NCBI GenBank assembly: GCA_024707265.1
Contig: JANQAB010000008.1
Span: 186,001-250,000 of the forward strand
DNA length: 64,000 bases
Reading direction: 5' to 3'
Origin: Sporocytophaga sp.
GTDB lineage: Bacteria; Bacteroidota; Bacteroidia; Cytophagales; Cytophagaceae
Shown here: one piece after another, positions 34,524-43,119 of the stretch
Layout: each line of letters opens with the position of its first letter
Numbering within the stretch: the first letter of the stretch is position 1
The notes under the pieces: model-generated
Databases searched by the model: none
What the model saw: only the letters and a program-made list of their open reading frames with translations
Told to the model about the DNA's origin: nothing
Program-made: the position numbers and the translations under genes

Positions 34524-35864
34524 TTAAAGCATCTCATTTGCAAGATTGGCCAGCTCCGAACGCTCTCCTTTTTCAAGTGTTACGTGAGCATATAATTTAT
34601 GATTTCTCAACCTGTCAATCAGAAATGATAATCCATTACTTTGAGAATCCAAATAAGGAGTATCAATCTGGTAAATATCACCAGTGAAAATAATTTTGGT
34701 GTTTTCTCCAGCTCTCGAAATGATTGTTTTTACTTCATGAGGAGTCAGGTTCTGCGCTTCGTCGACTATAAAGCAAATATTTGAAAGGCTTCTTCCTCTG
34801 ATATATGCTAATGGAGTTATGACCAGCTTTTCTTTATTTACCATTTCGGTAATTCTTTGATAATCACTGTCTGTCTCGTTAAACTGATTTTGAATAAATT
34901 TCAGGTTGTCAAACAGGGGTTCCATATAAGGATTCAGTTTGCTTTTAATATCTCCCGGAAGGTATCCAATATCTTTGTTGCTTAGTGGCACAATTGGTCT
35001 AGCCAGATAGATCTGTTTGAAGTTTTTCCTTTGTTCCAATGTGGCTGCAAGAGCCAGAAGGGTCTTTCCCGTTCCTGCTACTCCTTGCATGGAAACAAGT
35101 TTTATGTCGGGATTCATGATGGCATGAATAGCAAAAGTCTGTTCTGCATTCCTTGGTTTTATGCCGTAAACAGTCTTTTTTTCAACATGCTCAATACGAT
35201 CTTCTGAGGCATTATAATACCCTAAAACTGAATTTTTCTCACTCTTTAAAATGTAATAGTGATTCTGAATCAGCTGATGTTTGGGGATTATTGAACTGGA
35301 GATAAATCCTTTTTCATAGATCTGGTTGATGTCTTCATAAGGAACGTTTTCAATATATGTCCTTCCGGTATAAAGACTGTCAACGTCTTTGATCTTTCCT
35401 GTTGAATAATCCTCTGCAGGTAGATTCAATGATTTGGCTTTTAAACGCAAGTTTATGTCTTTGGTAACAAGAACAACTTTTGCGTCCTTAGCCTCATGTT
35501 GCAGGTTTAGAGCAGCATTCAGTATCCGGTGATCGGCTTTATTATCATTAAAAACTCTTTCAGCGTCAAGTGATGCCTTGCTTGAGGTGTTCATTACTAC
35601 CTTGAACCGGCCTTTATTGCTCCCTGGAAGAGGAATCCAATCCTGAAGCATATAAGTTCCGGAAAGATCATCCAGGAATCTGATGAACTCTCTTGCCTCA
35701 AAGTTAATGATATCATTGCCTTTCTTGAAATTATCAAGCTCCTCCAAAACAGTTATGGGAATCGCTATATCATGTTCCTGAAAATTTTTGACTGCATTGT
35801 GGTCATACAGTATGACCGAAGTATCCAGCACAAAAATTTTTTTATCTTTTTTCGCTTTAGCCAT
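34524..35864 (-). CDS. PIN-domain + PhoH-type ATPase (YlaK-like)
   Basis: A 446-residue two-domain protein. Residues ~8-165 are a PIN nuclease domain (VLDTSVILYDH; acid residues in LEELDNFKKG and DHRILNAA). Residues ~240-446 are a PhoH ATPase: Walker A GVAGTGKTLLA, Walker B CFIVDEAQNLTPHE, with the PhoH FTGDIYQID segment. PIN-PhoH proteins are RNA helicase/ribonucleases in related families. Monocistronic; the stop lies after a gap with no shared gene. Confidence 0.92.
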   Translation of the reverse strand: MAKAKKDKKIFVLDTSVILYDHNAVKNFQEHDIAIPITVLEELDNFKKGNDIINFEAREFIRFLDDLSGTYMLQDWIPLPGSNKGRFKVVMNTSSKASLDAERVFNDNKADHRILNAALNLQHEAKDAKVVLVTKDINLRLKAKSLNLPAEDYSTGKIKDVDSLYTGRTYIENVPYEDINQIYEKGFISSSIIPKHQLIQNHYYILKSEKNSVLGYYNASEDRIEHVEKKTVYGIKPRNAEQTFAIHAIMNPDIKLVSMQGVAGTGKTLLALAATLEQRKNFKQIYLARPIVPLSNKDIGYLPGDIKSKLNPYMEPLFDNLKFIQNQFNETDSDYQRITEMVNKEKLVITPLAYIRGRSLSNICFIVDEAQNLTPHEVKTIISRAGENTKIIFTGDIYQIDTPYLDSQSNGLSFLIDRLRNHKLYAHVTLEKGERSELANLANEML

Positions 35865-35963
35865 TTTAGAAGACGATTAAAAATGAATATTAAATGTACC
35901 TCTGAATATAAGAGATATAGATATAAAACTTTATATTATTCTTTATTATTATTTAAAATATGT

Positions 35964-36632
35964 TTACGACCTTTTTATAAAAATGGCTGAATAAAATAGC
36001 GCTTTCAGATAGCCTTTTTCATGTATTACATTAAAACCGGATTGAAGTATTTCTGTTCGCAGGTCAATAAGCGTTTTGCCACTGATAGCGGTTGCATTTC
36101 TAAAGAAGAAGTACAACACTTTAATATACATGTTCTTTATGAAGGTTTTCAGGGTTTTACCTTTGCTGATCTGAAGATCGGTGTAATAAAACAAACCTTC
36201 ATCAGATAGCTTCTCATGAATAAAGCTGATCCAGGTTTTTACTTCTTCACGACTGAAAAGGTCTAGAAAAAAGTTAGTTATTATAAGATCGAATTTTTCT
36301 TCTTCGGCAACTTTGTCGAAGCTGCCTCTGCGGAACTCCACTGTGCAATTCTGATGGAGATCTTTAATTTTTGCAGATGCTTGAGAAAGCATTTTTTCAG
36401 AGATGTCAAGATATACTATTTGGGTAACCTTGCCTGAGATAATCAGAGATCTTAAAAACGTACCAGTGCCTCCACCAATAATTAAGCAACTTTTTTTCTG
36501 TGGAAGGAGAGGAATTAATGCCTCCTGACTTTTAATAAAACCTCTTCCCGGAGGAATTAATAGCAGATAATCATAAATTGCAGCAAGTCGGTTAAAACCT
36601 TTTCTTTGTCTTTCCAATTTTAATTTGACCAA
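35964..36632 (-). CDS. SAM-dependent methyltransferase (class I)
   Basis: About 222 residues with the SAM-binding CLIIGGGTGTFLRSL, the acidic YLDISEKMLSQAS and FDLIITNFFLDLF post-motifs. The start is uncertain: an open frame continues far upstream but that part is antisense to yajQ, so TTG at 36632 (or 36617), just before FNRLAAIYD, is preferred. It is divergent from yajQ with a ~34-bp gap. Substrate not known; the C-terminal hydrophobic half (YIKVLYFFFRN) may bind a membrane lipid. Confidence 0.75.
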   Translation of the reverse strand: MVKLKLERQRKGFNRLAAIYDYLLLIPPGRGFIKSQEALIPLLPQKKSCLIIGGGTGTFLRSLIISGKVTQIVYLDISEKMLSQASAKIKDLHQNCTVEFRRGSFDKVAEEEKFDLIITNFFLDLFSREEVKTWISFIHEKLSDEGLFYYTDLQISKGKTLKTFIKNMYIKVLYFFFRNATAISGKTLIDLRTEILQSGFNVIHEKGYLKALFYSAIFIKRS

Positions 36633-36666
36633 AACCCGATTAAATTTACATTTTAATTTTATTTCT

Positions 36667-37159
36667 ATGCCATCTTTCGATATCGTAAGTAAAGTTGATC
36701 CGCAAACATTGGACAATGCTATCAATGTTGCAAAAAAAGAAATCCTGAACAGATATGATTTCAGAGACTCCAAAAGTACCATTGAGCTTGATAAAAAGGA
36801 AAATGTTATTAATCTGGTAAGTGAAAACTCAATGCGTATCAATGCAATGATTGATGCCATTCTGACTCGTATGGTAAAGCAGGGTATTGACGGTAAATCA
36901 TTAGATATGAGTGAGGAGGAGTATGCTTCAGGAAGCATGATCAAAAAGAATCTTAAAGTAAGAACCGGGCTTGATAAAGAGGTCTCTAAAAAAGTGGTTA
37001 AGCTCATCAAAGACTCCAAAGCAAAGGTAACTCCTGCCATTATGGATGACATGGTGAGGGTTACTGGTAAAAAAAATAGATGATTTGCAGGAAGTAATAG
37101 GATTGCTAAGAAAAGAAGATTTGGGAATTCCATTGCAATTTACAAACATGAAGTCATAA
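36667..37159 (+). CDS. YajQ-family nucleotide-binding protein, frameshifted
   Basis: YajQ family members bind c-di-GMP or tRNA. The joined product is 163 residues, exactly the family length. MPSFDIVSKVDPQTLDNAIN and RYDFRDSKSTIELD open it, VRTGLDKEVSKKVVKLIKDS is central. The visible frame stops after VTGKKNR; eight A at 37069-37076 minus one gives VTGKKIDDLQEVIGLL and the family ending PLQFTNMK. A hairpin follows. Divergent from the methyltransferase. Confidence 0.9.
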
Positions 37160-37195
37160 GAAGCTTCGGTAGATCATCATATATACATATAAAAG

Positions 37196-37241
37196 GAGAG
37201 GCCAGACAAATAACATTTAATCGGTTATGAGTCTGGTCTCT
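37196..37241 (+). terminator. Terminator after yajQ
   Basis: AGAGGCCAGAC (37197-37207) pairs with GTCTGGTCTCT (37231-37241), one mismatch, followed by a T-rich stretch. The remaining ~220 bp before the next gene show no reading frame. Confidence 0.7.
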
Positions 37242-37460
37242 TATTATTTTTAACTTTTTTAAATTAGCCATTTTATAACTGAAAACTTAAAATATAATTT
37301 TCAGTACGTTTTTATTTATTCTTTCTTACTCAAATGTTTTAAGTAAAATGCTTATCCATTTTTTCAGACATTGTCCCATGGTATAATTGTTTTTGCTTTC
37401 CTAATAACATTAAAAGAAAAGTGCTTGTTGTAATAGTAGATTGTTAATAAGCGCGCAGAG

Positions 37461-38408
37461 ATGAAAGTACCAAATTCAAAATTGTATGATGTTATAATTA
37501 TAGGGGGAGGGCCAGCAGGCTTAAATGCAGCATTATTATTGGCCAGATGCTTAAGAAAGGTACTTTTATTTGATTCCGGAAAACCAAGGAATTATAAGAG
37601 TCAGGCCCTGCATGGATTTATCTCCCGAGATGGAATAAATCCTTTGGAGTTGCTTCGGATTGCGAAGGAAGAGTTGAATAAGTATGAAGTTTCTTTTGAA
37701 GAGGGTAGAATAGTAAAAGCTAATTTCTTTGAAAACGATGCATTTGAAGTTACAGACGAGGAAGGAAAGAAATTTTATTCTAGAAAAATCTTACTTGCAA
37801 CAGGTATTGTAGACCAGTTACCTCCAATAGCAGGAATAGATCGCTTATATGGAAGAAGTGTCCATCATTGTCCATATTGCGATGGCTGGGAGGTGAGACT
37901 AAAGCCCATTGCCGTAGTAGGAGGAAACGGTAAATCAGGTTTGGGCTTAGCGGCTGCATTGACAAATTGGTCCGATGATATTGTACTATGTACAAACGGT
38001 AAGTCTATAAGCAGGGATGAGATGGAATGGATGGACATGAAAGAAATTAAGGTGGAAACGAGAAAGATTGCGAGACTTGAAGGCAGAGCCGGTCAGTTGG
38101 AAAAAATTATTTTTGAAGATGGAGACTCGCTGGAGCGTTCCGCTTTGTTTTTCAGTAGTGATAAGTTTCAAAGATCAGACCTGGCAGAACAAATGGGATG
38201 CAGGTTTACAGATAATGGTCTTATTTATACAGATAAATACCTTCAGACTTCTGTAAGGGGAATATTTGCAGCTGGAGATGCAGCAAAAGACATGCAGCTT
38301 GCTGTGATAGCGGCTGCAGAAGGCGCAAAAGCGGCTTTGGTGATTAATAAACTATTGCAAAAAGAAGAAAAGAAATTTCATAGGGCCAAATTGTTAAGGC
38401 CGATATAG
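37461..38408 (+). CDS. Thioredoxin-reductase-like FAD/NAD(P) oxidoreductase
   Basis: A 315-residue enzyme with the FAD loop GGGPAGLNAALLLARC, redox CPYCDGWE (CxxC) and the NAD(P) loop VVGGNGKSGLGLAA, then GIFAAGDAAKDMQLAVIAAAEGAKAA. It resembles the TrxB-like (YpdA/Bdr or ferredoxin-NADP reductase-like) group rather than classical TrxB in detail, but the CxxC is present. A thioredoxin gene lies 1.1 kb downstream on the other strand. Confidence 0.88.
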   Translation: MKVPNSKLYDVIIIGGGPAGLNAALLLARCLRKVLLFDSGKPRNYKSQALHGFISRDGINPLELLRIAKEELNKYEVSFEEGRIVKANFFENDAFEVTDEEGKKFYSRKILLATGIVDQLPPIAGIDRLYGRSVHHCPYCDGWEVRLKPIAVVGGNGKSGLGLAAALTNWSDDIVLCTNGKSISRDEMEWMDMKEIKVETRKIARLEGRAGQLEKIIFEDGDSLERSALFFSSDKFQRSDLAEQMGCRFTDNGLIYTDKYLQTSVRGIFAAGDAAKDMQLAVIAAAEGAKAALVINKLLQKEEKKFHRAKLLRPI

Positions 38409-38465
38409 AGGAAACAATTTTTTCAGAGTCGGGTTAACTAAATAAATTTTTATAAATATTCTATT

Positions 38466-38860
38466 ATGATTGTATTGCTATTTGTATTTATCGCATTCAC
38501 CATGATAATTGGCATTATATTATATGCCAATGTTAGAGCAAATAAACCCAGGCAGAACTTTGTGGTTGCCCTTCATGGAATTTTAGCCGGAGCAACACTA
38601 GGTCTGCTCACATATATAGGCGCAGACTATATCGGACAAAACAATGTCTTGTTTAACTATTCTTTTATGCTGTTCTGGATTGGGGGATTCTGGGGGTGTT
38701 CATGCTCATGAGGGACAAGCTGTTTACTAAGGGGATTCCTACCTGGCTTGCAGGTTATCCTGCCGGAAAAGGGGGAATACCCAAATTCCTGCCTTTAGTC
38801 CATGCAGGAATTCAGGTTGTTGCCGTTATTTTGCTGATAATATTTTTTATGGGAGAATAA
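38466..38860 (+). CDS. Small membrane protein, frameshifted
   Basis: The joined frame gives ~131 residues with four hydrophobic segments (VLLFVFIAFTMIIGIILYA at the start, VVAVILLIIFFMGE at the end) and a soluble middle with FTKGIPTWLAGYPAGKGGIP. The frame changes in a G run at 38692-38696: five G are present and six are needed (opposite sign to the other frameshifts here). It starts 57 bp after the reductase gene. Not recognised; it could be a subunit of a redox membrane system, but that is speculation. Confidence 0.6.
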
Positions 38861-38883
38861 TAATAAATCAGAGGATATACAAT

Positions 38884-38930
38884 AAAACAGCCACAGAGTT
38901 TAGTATAAGCTGTCTCTGGCTTTTTTTATT
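38884..38930 (+). terminator. Terminator after the small membrane protein
   Basis: AGCCACAGA and TCTCTGGCT arms (one mismatch) with a seven-T tail, 24 bp after the stop. Confidence 0.65.
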
Positions 38931-39029
38931 ATCTTTCCTCTTGCGAATACATTTATGGTTTAGGAAAATTAAAGCCTTAATCGCTATCTTAATTACTCAA
39001 TTAGAAAAGATATTTAAGCGGCCATAAAA

Positions 39030-39052
39030 AAAGCGAAGGTCTTCTTCGCTTT
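39030..39052 (-). terminator. Hairpin downstream of the 75-residue gene
   Basis: AAAGCGAAG / CTTCGCTTT arms with a 5-nt loop and an A-rich flank that reads as U-rich on the minus strand. Confidence 0.65.
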
Positions 39053-39107
39053 GTATTTTTGTAGTATCTTATTTTTTTAACTATTCATCAAAGAAAGCAC
39101 TTTTCTT

Positions 39108-39335
39108 TTATGAATATGAAAGAAAAGATTCCCAGTCGCTTAGCAGACAATGGTTAAAATTTATACTATGGTTTTCCAACTCTTTTTTAAATTCTTCCCA
39201 TGTAAGGTTATACCATCCACTAATTCTTTCATTGAAATTGCTTATTCCAAAGTCTATGTATAGTACTTTGTAAAATTGCGTCAATGCAAGCGCGAGCTCC
39301 TTGTTGTTTATTTCATTAACTATTTCTATCTCCAT
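39108..39335 (-). CDS. Hypothetical protein, 75 residues
   Basis: A short acidic soluble protein (pattern EIEIVNEINNKELALALTQF...YNLTWEEFKKELENH) without signal peptide or membrane segment. It has its own downstream terminator hairpin and a plausible ATG, which supports expression. No family is recognised; the aromatic and acidic C-terminal half recalls small inhibitor-type proteins, but there is no toxin partner next to it. Confidence 0.55.
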   Translation of the reverse strand: MEIEIVNEINNKELALALTQFYKVLYIDFGISNFNERISGWYNLTWEEFKKELENHSINFNHCLLSDWESFLSYS

Positions 39336-39525
39336 TGTTTTTTTCTTTACTCAACCATTAATGTTAAAACCCGCTGGCTCGCATCATTGTTTTGATGACC
39401 CTAATTTAATTTGAGTCTAAAGTAAAATTAGAAATCTCTAAAGGAAAGAGAAATGCTTAGTCATATGAAAGATAAGGTACAGCAATAATGTGCGTCACCC
39501 TTTGTTTCAATAAATCTTTTATCCT

Positions 39526-39840
39526 TTAAAGGTTAATAGTGAGCATTCTTAGCAACTCAGGTTTGGGTATAAGGCCGGATTGTCTCCATTTAATCTGTCC
39601 TTTATGGAATAAAATTAATGTTGGAATTCCTGAAATTTTATAAGCTGTAGAAACTGCAGGATTCTTTTCAACATCTACTTTTATAACCTTAATTTTCTCA
39701 GACATTTCAATAGCAACTTCTTCGATCATAGGGGCCATTGCTTGACAAGGGCCACACCAGCCTGCATAAAAGTCAACTAATACCGGTTTGTCCGAATTGC
39801 TTATCAAATCTGCAAAATTAAGTTTAGTTTTGGTTTCCAT
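39526..39840 (-). CDS. trxA: Thioredoxin
   Basis: A 104-residue thioredoxin with redox site W28-C29-G30-P31-C32 and the cis-Pro segment SGIPTLILFHKGQIKW. General disulfide reductase in the cytoplasm. A thioredoxin-reductase-like gene lies nearby. It is 67 bp downstream of the aminotransferase on the same strand but separately started. Confidence 0.95.
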   Translation of the reverse strand: METKTKLNFADLISNSDKPVLVDFYAGWCGPCQAMAPMIEEVAIEMSEKIKVIKVDVEKNPAVSTAYKISGIPTLILFHKGQIKWRQSGLIPKPELLRMLTINL

Positions 39841-39907
39841 AAATCTTTTTGTTTCCTCTTATTAATTCAACAATATCAAATATGATTTGTTTCCAGGATA
39901 TTGGTAT

Positions 39908-41105
39908 TCAGATGCTTTTTTGAATCTCATCCATAGTCTCCAGTATTAGCTCACAGGAAGTTTTTATTTCTTCTTCACTAATGACCAGAGGAGGAGCTAT
40001 TCTCATCGCATTATCACAGAAGAGAAACCAATCGGTTAAGATTCCCTTCATTATGGCTTTGTCAATAGTCTTTTTAAGAATGTCAAAAGACTCCATCTCG
40101 ACCGCCATCATTAGTCCTTTATGTCTTACAGAATGGATTAACGGATGCTGCAGTAGTTTAAGAAAAAGTTTTTCTTTTTTCGATACCTGTTCAACTAGCT
40201 TTTCATCTTGTACTACATGTATTGTCGCTAAGGCAGCAGCACAGGATACCGGGTGTCCTCCGAAAGTAGTAATATGACCCAGTACAGGATTCAGTGAAAG
40301 TTCCTTCATCAATTCTTTAGGAGCAATAAAGGCACCTATAGGCATACCTCCTCCCATACCTTTGGCACATACCACAATGTCAGGAGTTATTCCAAAGTTT
40401 TCAAATCCCCAGAAAGTGCCTGTTCTACCGAAGCCAGCCTGTACTTCATCGGCAATATAAAGAGCTCCTGTTTCAAGGCATCTATCCCTTAGCTTTTTAA
40501 GAAAATTGTTTTCCGGAACTCTAACACCTGCTTCACCCTGTATACTTTCTACTATTACAGCCGCAGTATTGCTGGTTATGAATTCAAGATCATCTTCTTT
40601 ATTAAAATTAAGGTGTCTTATTCCCGGCATCAATGGCCGGAAGGCTTGTTTGAAGTATTCATTACCATTTAAAGCCAGCGAACCTGTGGTGCTTCCGTGA
40701 TAAGCATTTTTTAAAAGAGATGATTTCATATCTTCCGGTAACCCTTTTTGCCAGTTTGATAGCGCCTTCAACAGCTTCGCTTCCGGAGTTAACAAGGTAA
40801 ACATTGTCTAATCCTGAGGGAAGGGTCTTGATCAATGCTTCGGCAAGTTTAACCTGGGGAGATTGAATAAATTCTCCATATACCATAAGGTGAAGGTATT
40901 TGTCGAGTTGGTCCTTAACAGCCTGTATGACTTTTGGGTGTCTGTGACCCACATTGCTCACTCCAATTCCTGAAATTAAGTCGATATATGCTTTTCCGTT
41001 TTTATCAAACATCTTTACACCTTCCGCTTTTTCAATTTCAAGCATCAGTGGGGCATCAGAGGTTTGAGCAAGGTATTGAAGAAATAAATGTCTTTGAGAT
41101 ATCAT
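39908..41105 (-). CDS. Class III (acetylornithine/ornithine-type) aminotransferase, frameshifted
   Basis: About 398 residues when joined, normal for the class. The first frame has GVKMFDKNGKAYIDLISGIG and NSGSEAVEGAIKLA (cofactor contact); the second has AYHGSTTGSLALNG, LYIADEVQAGFGRTG (PLP Asp) and the PLP lysine in CAKGMGGGMPIGAF. The break is at six T (A in sense) at 40707-40712; dropping one base gives IISFKNAYHGSTTG. Sequence alone does not separate acetylornithine from other 4-aminobutyrate-like substrates; no arginine genes are adjacent. Confidence 0.85.
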
Positions 41106-41156
41106 GCTTAAATTTACTAAGCATAATGCTAAAATAATAATGAAACAGATTGGGGA

Positions 41157-42548
41157 TTATTTGTTGTTGTATAGCCTTAGAGTGGTAGTAGCTCCGGATC
41201 GGATAGAAAAATTTTGAACATCAGTGAAATTAGCCCCATTGCTTTTTTTGGTTCTGAAGATGAGCTTATAATTACCTGGTTGCATGGTCAGCATCGCTCT
41301 GCTGGTTTCGTTTTCCAGATTATGAATAAGTACTTGTTCGCCATTAGGCTTTATCTCATAAATACTTCCATAACCAACCAATTGATCAATAATGTTTAAT
41401 GAACCTGGCTGGACAATATCCAGTATTGTTGTTTCGCTTTGCTTGATCTTAACATCAGTAAAAATGGTTCTGGGTAAAGTAAGGACTTCAATATCATACG
41501 TCCCTACCAGGTACTTCTCTTTAATGCCGGTATTCTGGATGTTTAATGTTTCAGTTTTTTTGCTTTCTCTCACAACAACTTTAAGTGCTTTATACTCTCT
41601 GGAGTTTTCCCGGATAAATAAAGATCCTTGAGGTGCTTTAATAGTAATGATATTTTCTTTGCCTCCGATAAGGCCAATGTTCTTTTTCTCTACTCTGGGA
41701 ATTGTATTCACAACGAGGTCATAAGTGAGAATCGCATCAACTTTAAGTTTGTCAGGCTCTCCTTTGTCATCAAGGTAGTGCACGAAATCATATACGGGTT
41801 CCCCGGTTACGGAATTAAAAAAGGTAATATTAACATTGGTTTCTGTTGGCTTGTTATCGATATCCAGAATTTTTACTTTCACAGATGTTTCCGACAATGT
41901 CTGATGCAGAATCAGATTCATCATATTTTTAAATTTATTTTCATTAATAGCATTGAAGTATTGCCCCATACATTCAAATGCTTTATCCCAGCTTACATCG
42001 TTTCCTATGCCTATAATAAATGGTTTGAGAAAAATCTTTCGTTTTTGCAGTTCTCTGGAAAGGTCGCAGGGATCACCTCCGCATGATTCAATTCCGTCAG
42101 TAAGTAGTATGATTACGTTTCTTGAATTTTTATCTATGGGAAAATCAGAAGCAGCTTCTTTAAGACTGTGAGCAATAAGGGTGGTCCCTTTAGGCTCAAT
42201 GTTTTTAATTCTCATCTTTATTGCATCATGATTCCCTGGGCGGAATGGGACTTCAAGTTTGGTATCCTTGCAGTTGTTATATCTTTTATCCCATTCATGA
42301 CCATATACTCTAAGACCAATTTCCAGATATGGAATGTTTTTCAGAGAATCTACCAGTTCACAAAGCGTTCTTTTAGCTACAGTCATTCTGGTGCTGCGTT
42401 CCCATTTATCAGACATACTGCCAGATGCATCCAGTATAAATAATATACGGGTTATAGGAGGAGTTTTTTCTACTTTGGTCTGACAGAAAGTTTGCTGAAC
42501 GTAAAGTAGAAATACTACTAATAGATAGACGTAATTTTTATACTTCAC
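41157..42548 (-). CDS. Secreted von Willebrand factor A-domain protein
   Basis: A 463-residue exported protein: signal peptide (MKYKNYVYLLVVFLLYVQQTFCQ), then a VWA domain with the MIDAS motif DASGS at residues 39-43, ILLTDGIESCGGDPC later in the domain, and ~210 residues of beta-rich repeats (TTILDIVQPGSLNI-like segments with matching patterns) that look like carboxypeptidase-regulatory or Ig-like modules. Residues ending in RLYNNK give no sorting tail. It probably binds a protein ligand at the surface; ligand unknown. Confidence 0.82.
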   Translation of the reverse strand: MKYKNYVYLLVVFLLYVQQTFCQTKVEKTPPITRILFILDASGSMSDKWERSTRMTVAKRTLCELVDSLKNIPYLEIGLRVYGHEWDKRYNNCKDTKLEVPFRPGNHDAIKMRIKNIEPKGTTLIAHSLKEAASDFPIDKNSRNVIILLTDGIESCGGDPCDLSRELQKRKIFLKPFIIGIGNDVSWDKAFECMGQYFNAINENKFKNMMNLILHQTLSETSVKVKILDIDNKPTETNVNITFFNSVTGEPVYDFVHYLDDKGEPDKLKVDAILTYDLVVNTIPRVEKKNIGLIGGKENIITIKAPQGSLFIRENSREYKALKVVVRESKKTETLNIQNTGIKEKYLVGTYDIEVLTLPRTIFTDVKIKQSETTILDIVQPGSLNIIDQLVGYGSIYEIKPNGEQVLIHNLENETSRAMLTMQPGNYKLIFRTKKSNGANFTDVQNFSIRSGATTTLRLYNNK

Positions 42549-42561
42549 CTTTTATTTAAAT

Positions 42562-42591
42562 AAAAAAGGAGTAGTTTTCTACTCCTTTTTT
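42562..42591. terminator. Terminator between bcp and the VWA gene
   Basis: Perfect AAAAAAGGAGTAG / CTACTCCTTTTTT arms with a TTTT loop, downstream of bcp on the minus strand. Confidence 0.85.
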
Positions 42592-42617
42592 TAAAAACCC
42601 TATAAAAGGCTCATTGT

Positions 42618-43067
42618 TTATTTTAATATCTGTTCTGTATGGTTTTCTGTAGTTACTTTTGATATAATTTCTTGAATAACACCATTCTCGTCTATTACAA
42701 AAGTTGTTCTGACTGTGCCCATATAGGTTTTACCAAAAGTGGTTTTTTCCTGCCATACACCATACTGTTCGTTGATGGTTTTATCTGGATCGGCAATTAA
42801 TGAGAATGGAAGATTGTATTTGTTAATAAACTTCTGATGTGATTTCTCATCATCACTACTTACGCCTAGTACCACATAATTGGCCTTAAGCAGGGCATCG
42901 TAATTATCTCTCAGGTTGCATGCCTGAGCTGTGCAGCCAGGAGTATCATCCTTAGGGTAAAAATAAAGAACAACTTTCTTCCCTTTATAATCAGATAGCT
43001 TCACTACTTTTCCATCCTGATCTTTTCCTTCAAATAGGGGAGCTTTATCTCCTGTTTTTAATGTCAT
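42618..43067 (-). CDS. bcp: Thioredoxin-dependent thiol peroxidase (Bcp-type peroxiredoxin)
   Basis: A 149-residue peroxiredoxin. Peroxidatic C45 and resolving C50 are in DDTPGCTAQACNL, the Bcp/PrxQ spacing of four residues. PDKTINEQYG and YMGTVRTTFVID are also typical. It reduces peroxides with electrons from thioredoxin. Its terminator follows at once. Confidence 0.95.
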   Translation of the reverse strand: MTLKTGDKAPLFEGKDQDGKVVKLSDYKGKKVVLYFYPKDDTPGCTAQACNLRDNYDALLKANYVVLGVSSDDEKSHQKFINKYNLPFSLIADPDKTINEQYGVWQEKTTFGKTYMGTVRTTFVIDENGVIQEIISKVTTENHTEQILK

Positions 43068-43119
43068 AGCAGTATTATGAGTTTTTGAAGCGTCAATATC
43101 TTAAAACTAATAGCCTAAA

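Noticed and set aside
36633..37133. N-terminal ~165-residue extension of the minus-strand methyltransferase frame
   Set aside because: It is antisense to yajQ and has the composition of a reversed coding strand; the methyltransferase fold starts at FNRLAAIYD.
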